Assembly: GCA_016783985.1 (NCBI GenBank)
Contig: JADHVM010000057.1
Coordinates: 1-6,485, forward strand
Length of the DNA: 6,485 nucleotides
Direction of reading: 5' to 3'
Source: Actinomycetota bacterium
GTDB lineage: Bacteria > Actinomycetota > Humimicrobiia > Humimicrobiales > Humimicrobiaceae
How positions within the stretch are numbered: the stretch's first letter is position 1; every line of letters starts with the position of its first letter. Below are positions 6,125-6,485 of this stretch, one piece after another. Under the pieces are notes generated by a model, which did not search any database, was not told the origin of the DNA, and saw only the letters and a list, made by a program, of their open reading frames with translations. The position numbers and the translations under genes are program-made.

Positions 6125-6178
6125 GACACTGAAGCTAAATATTGTAAGAATGCTTCTAAATAAGTAAAAATCATAAAT

Positions 6179-6331
6179 TCACTTACATTTATTTTTATTA
6201 TCTTTTATACAGTAATTATAAAGAGAGCAAGCTGCACATGTATCCTTCCCTTTAAACTGTCTTACCATAAGCCATATAAAAACACCAACTGCAGCAATTC
6301 CCAATAAAATTATTAATATAATCTCTAACAT
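6179..6331 (-). CDS. FeoB-associated Cys-rich small membrane protein
   Basis: A 50-residue peptide that begins MLEIILIILLGIAAVGVFI, a single membrane span (about residues 3 to 22). A short basic stretch follows (VRQFKGK), then a tail with four cysteines at 32, 35, 41 and 49 (C-x2-C-x5-C-x7-C). This layout fits the small Cys-rich proteins often encoded next to feoB in Firmicutes. The Cys tail, probably cytoplasmic, could bind Fe(II) or an iron-sulfur cluster as iron enters. That is an inference; the family's function is not firmly known. The ATG at 6331 follows the feoB stop by 15 bases, and its ribosome site AAAGGTGG overlaps that stop, so translation is probably coupled. The repeated GGTGGTGGTGA just before the start is a slightly unusual leader. 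Its short length makes it easy to miss. Confidence 0.8.
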   Translation of the reverse strand: MLEIILIILLGIAAVGVFIWLMVRQFKGKDTCAACSLYNYCIKDNKNKCK

Positions 6332-6346
6332 AAATCACCACCACCT

Positions 6347-6485
6347 TTAAATAAAAAGCCTTCCAATCTGAAATACTACAAATGAAACTACCCAGGCAAG
6401 CAGAAGAGTATACCCAATCTGGAACCACATCTCTTTTCTCCCAGCTTCCCTGCGGAATACTGCTATACCTGCCATGCAGGGGAAA
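6347..6485 (-). CDS. feoB: Ferrous iron transport protein B (C-terminal part only)
   Basis: The gene enters from the right edge; only the last 45 codons and a TAA stop are visible. They read F-P-C-M-A-G-I-A-V-F-R-R-E-A-G, then a membrane span, and end YTLLLAWVVSFVVFQIGRLF-I. This is the end of the FeoB permease: the conserved (Y/F)-P-C-x-A-x-I-A-x-x-R-R-E turn with its cysteine, then a final helix ending in QIGRL. FeoB is a GTPase-linked inner-membrane Fe(II) importer. Its G-domain and gate region lie outside the window. It is followed by the small Cys-rich gene in what is evidently one operon. Whether another feoA lies upstream of it cannot be seen. Confidence 0.9.
   Translation of the reverse strand, partial: FPCMAGIAVFRREAGRKEMWFQIGYTLLLAWVVSFVVFQIGRLFI

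Larger units (their letters stand above)
5812..6178. other. Long AT-rich intergenic region with regulatory-looking repeats
   Basis: This 367-base stretch between the Cys-rich FeoB-associated gene and the YibE/F gene has no convincing coding frame on either strand. A 23-codon minus-strand frame at 5877 to 5948 is weak. I see a candidate promoter at 6096 to 6124, a 7-bp inverted repeat CTATTAA/TTAATAG (6053 to 6059 and 6080 to 6086) enclosing a purine-rich stretch, a 13-bp palindrome (5918 to 5930) and a tandem 13-bp repeat (5886 to 5911). The GAAGC/GCTTC pair near 6131 to 6156 is the only hairpin close to the end of the feo transcript. It lacks a T tract, so the terminator of the feo operon is not evident. 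Confidence 0.6.

Noticed and set aside
6131..6156. GAAGC...GCTTC hairpin as a terminator of the feo operon
   Set aside because: Only a 5-bp stem with a 16-base loop, and no T tract on either side.

Overview
This window looks like chromosomal DNA of an AT-rich, low-GC anaerobic Firmicute of the Clostridia or Halanaerobiia kind. That is an inference from base composition, gene content and Shine-Dalgarno sites; no taxonomic marker is present. Every gene I can support lies on the minus strand, so the window reads from right to left.

Right end (6485 to 6179): the last 45 codons of feoB, the ferrous iron permease, are followed 15 bases later by a 50-residue membrane peptide with four cysteines. 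It resembles the small Cys-rich proteins commonly encoded after feoB.

Next comes a 367-base intergenic stretch (6178 to 5812) with no convincing gene. It holds two candidate minus-strand promoters, a perfect 6-1-6 palindrome and a tandem 13-bp repeat. It precedes two lipoprotein-like genes: a YibE/F-family polytopic membrane protein and an acidic soluble lipoprotein of unknown function. Their bodies are unrelated, but they share an almost identical start to the mature protein (GCSSEP followed by EEWEKI or EQWEKI).

Middle (3842 to 3446): feoA has its own sigma-A-type promoter with a perfect TTGACA, and a DtxR/IdeR-like iron box lies over the -10. A good intrinsic terminator follows the gene. 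feoA is thus cut off from the visible feoB by the two lipoprotein genes but appears to be individually iron-controlled.

Left (3401 to 222): cobT, cobD and cbiB form a tight operon with overlapping ends. They encode lower-ligand activation, making of the aminopropanol phosphate linker, and attachment of that linker to cobyric acid. These are late cobalamin assembly steps. No B12 riboswitch is visible in front of the operon.

Left edge (119 to 1): the first 39 codons of an NAD(P)-binding epimerase/reductase, behind a recognisable promoter.

I see no mobile element, CRISPR array, tRNA or rRNA. The most unusual features are the shared N-terminal module of the two adjacent lipoproteins and the regulatory-looking repeats in front of them, inside a split feo locus.
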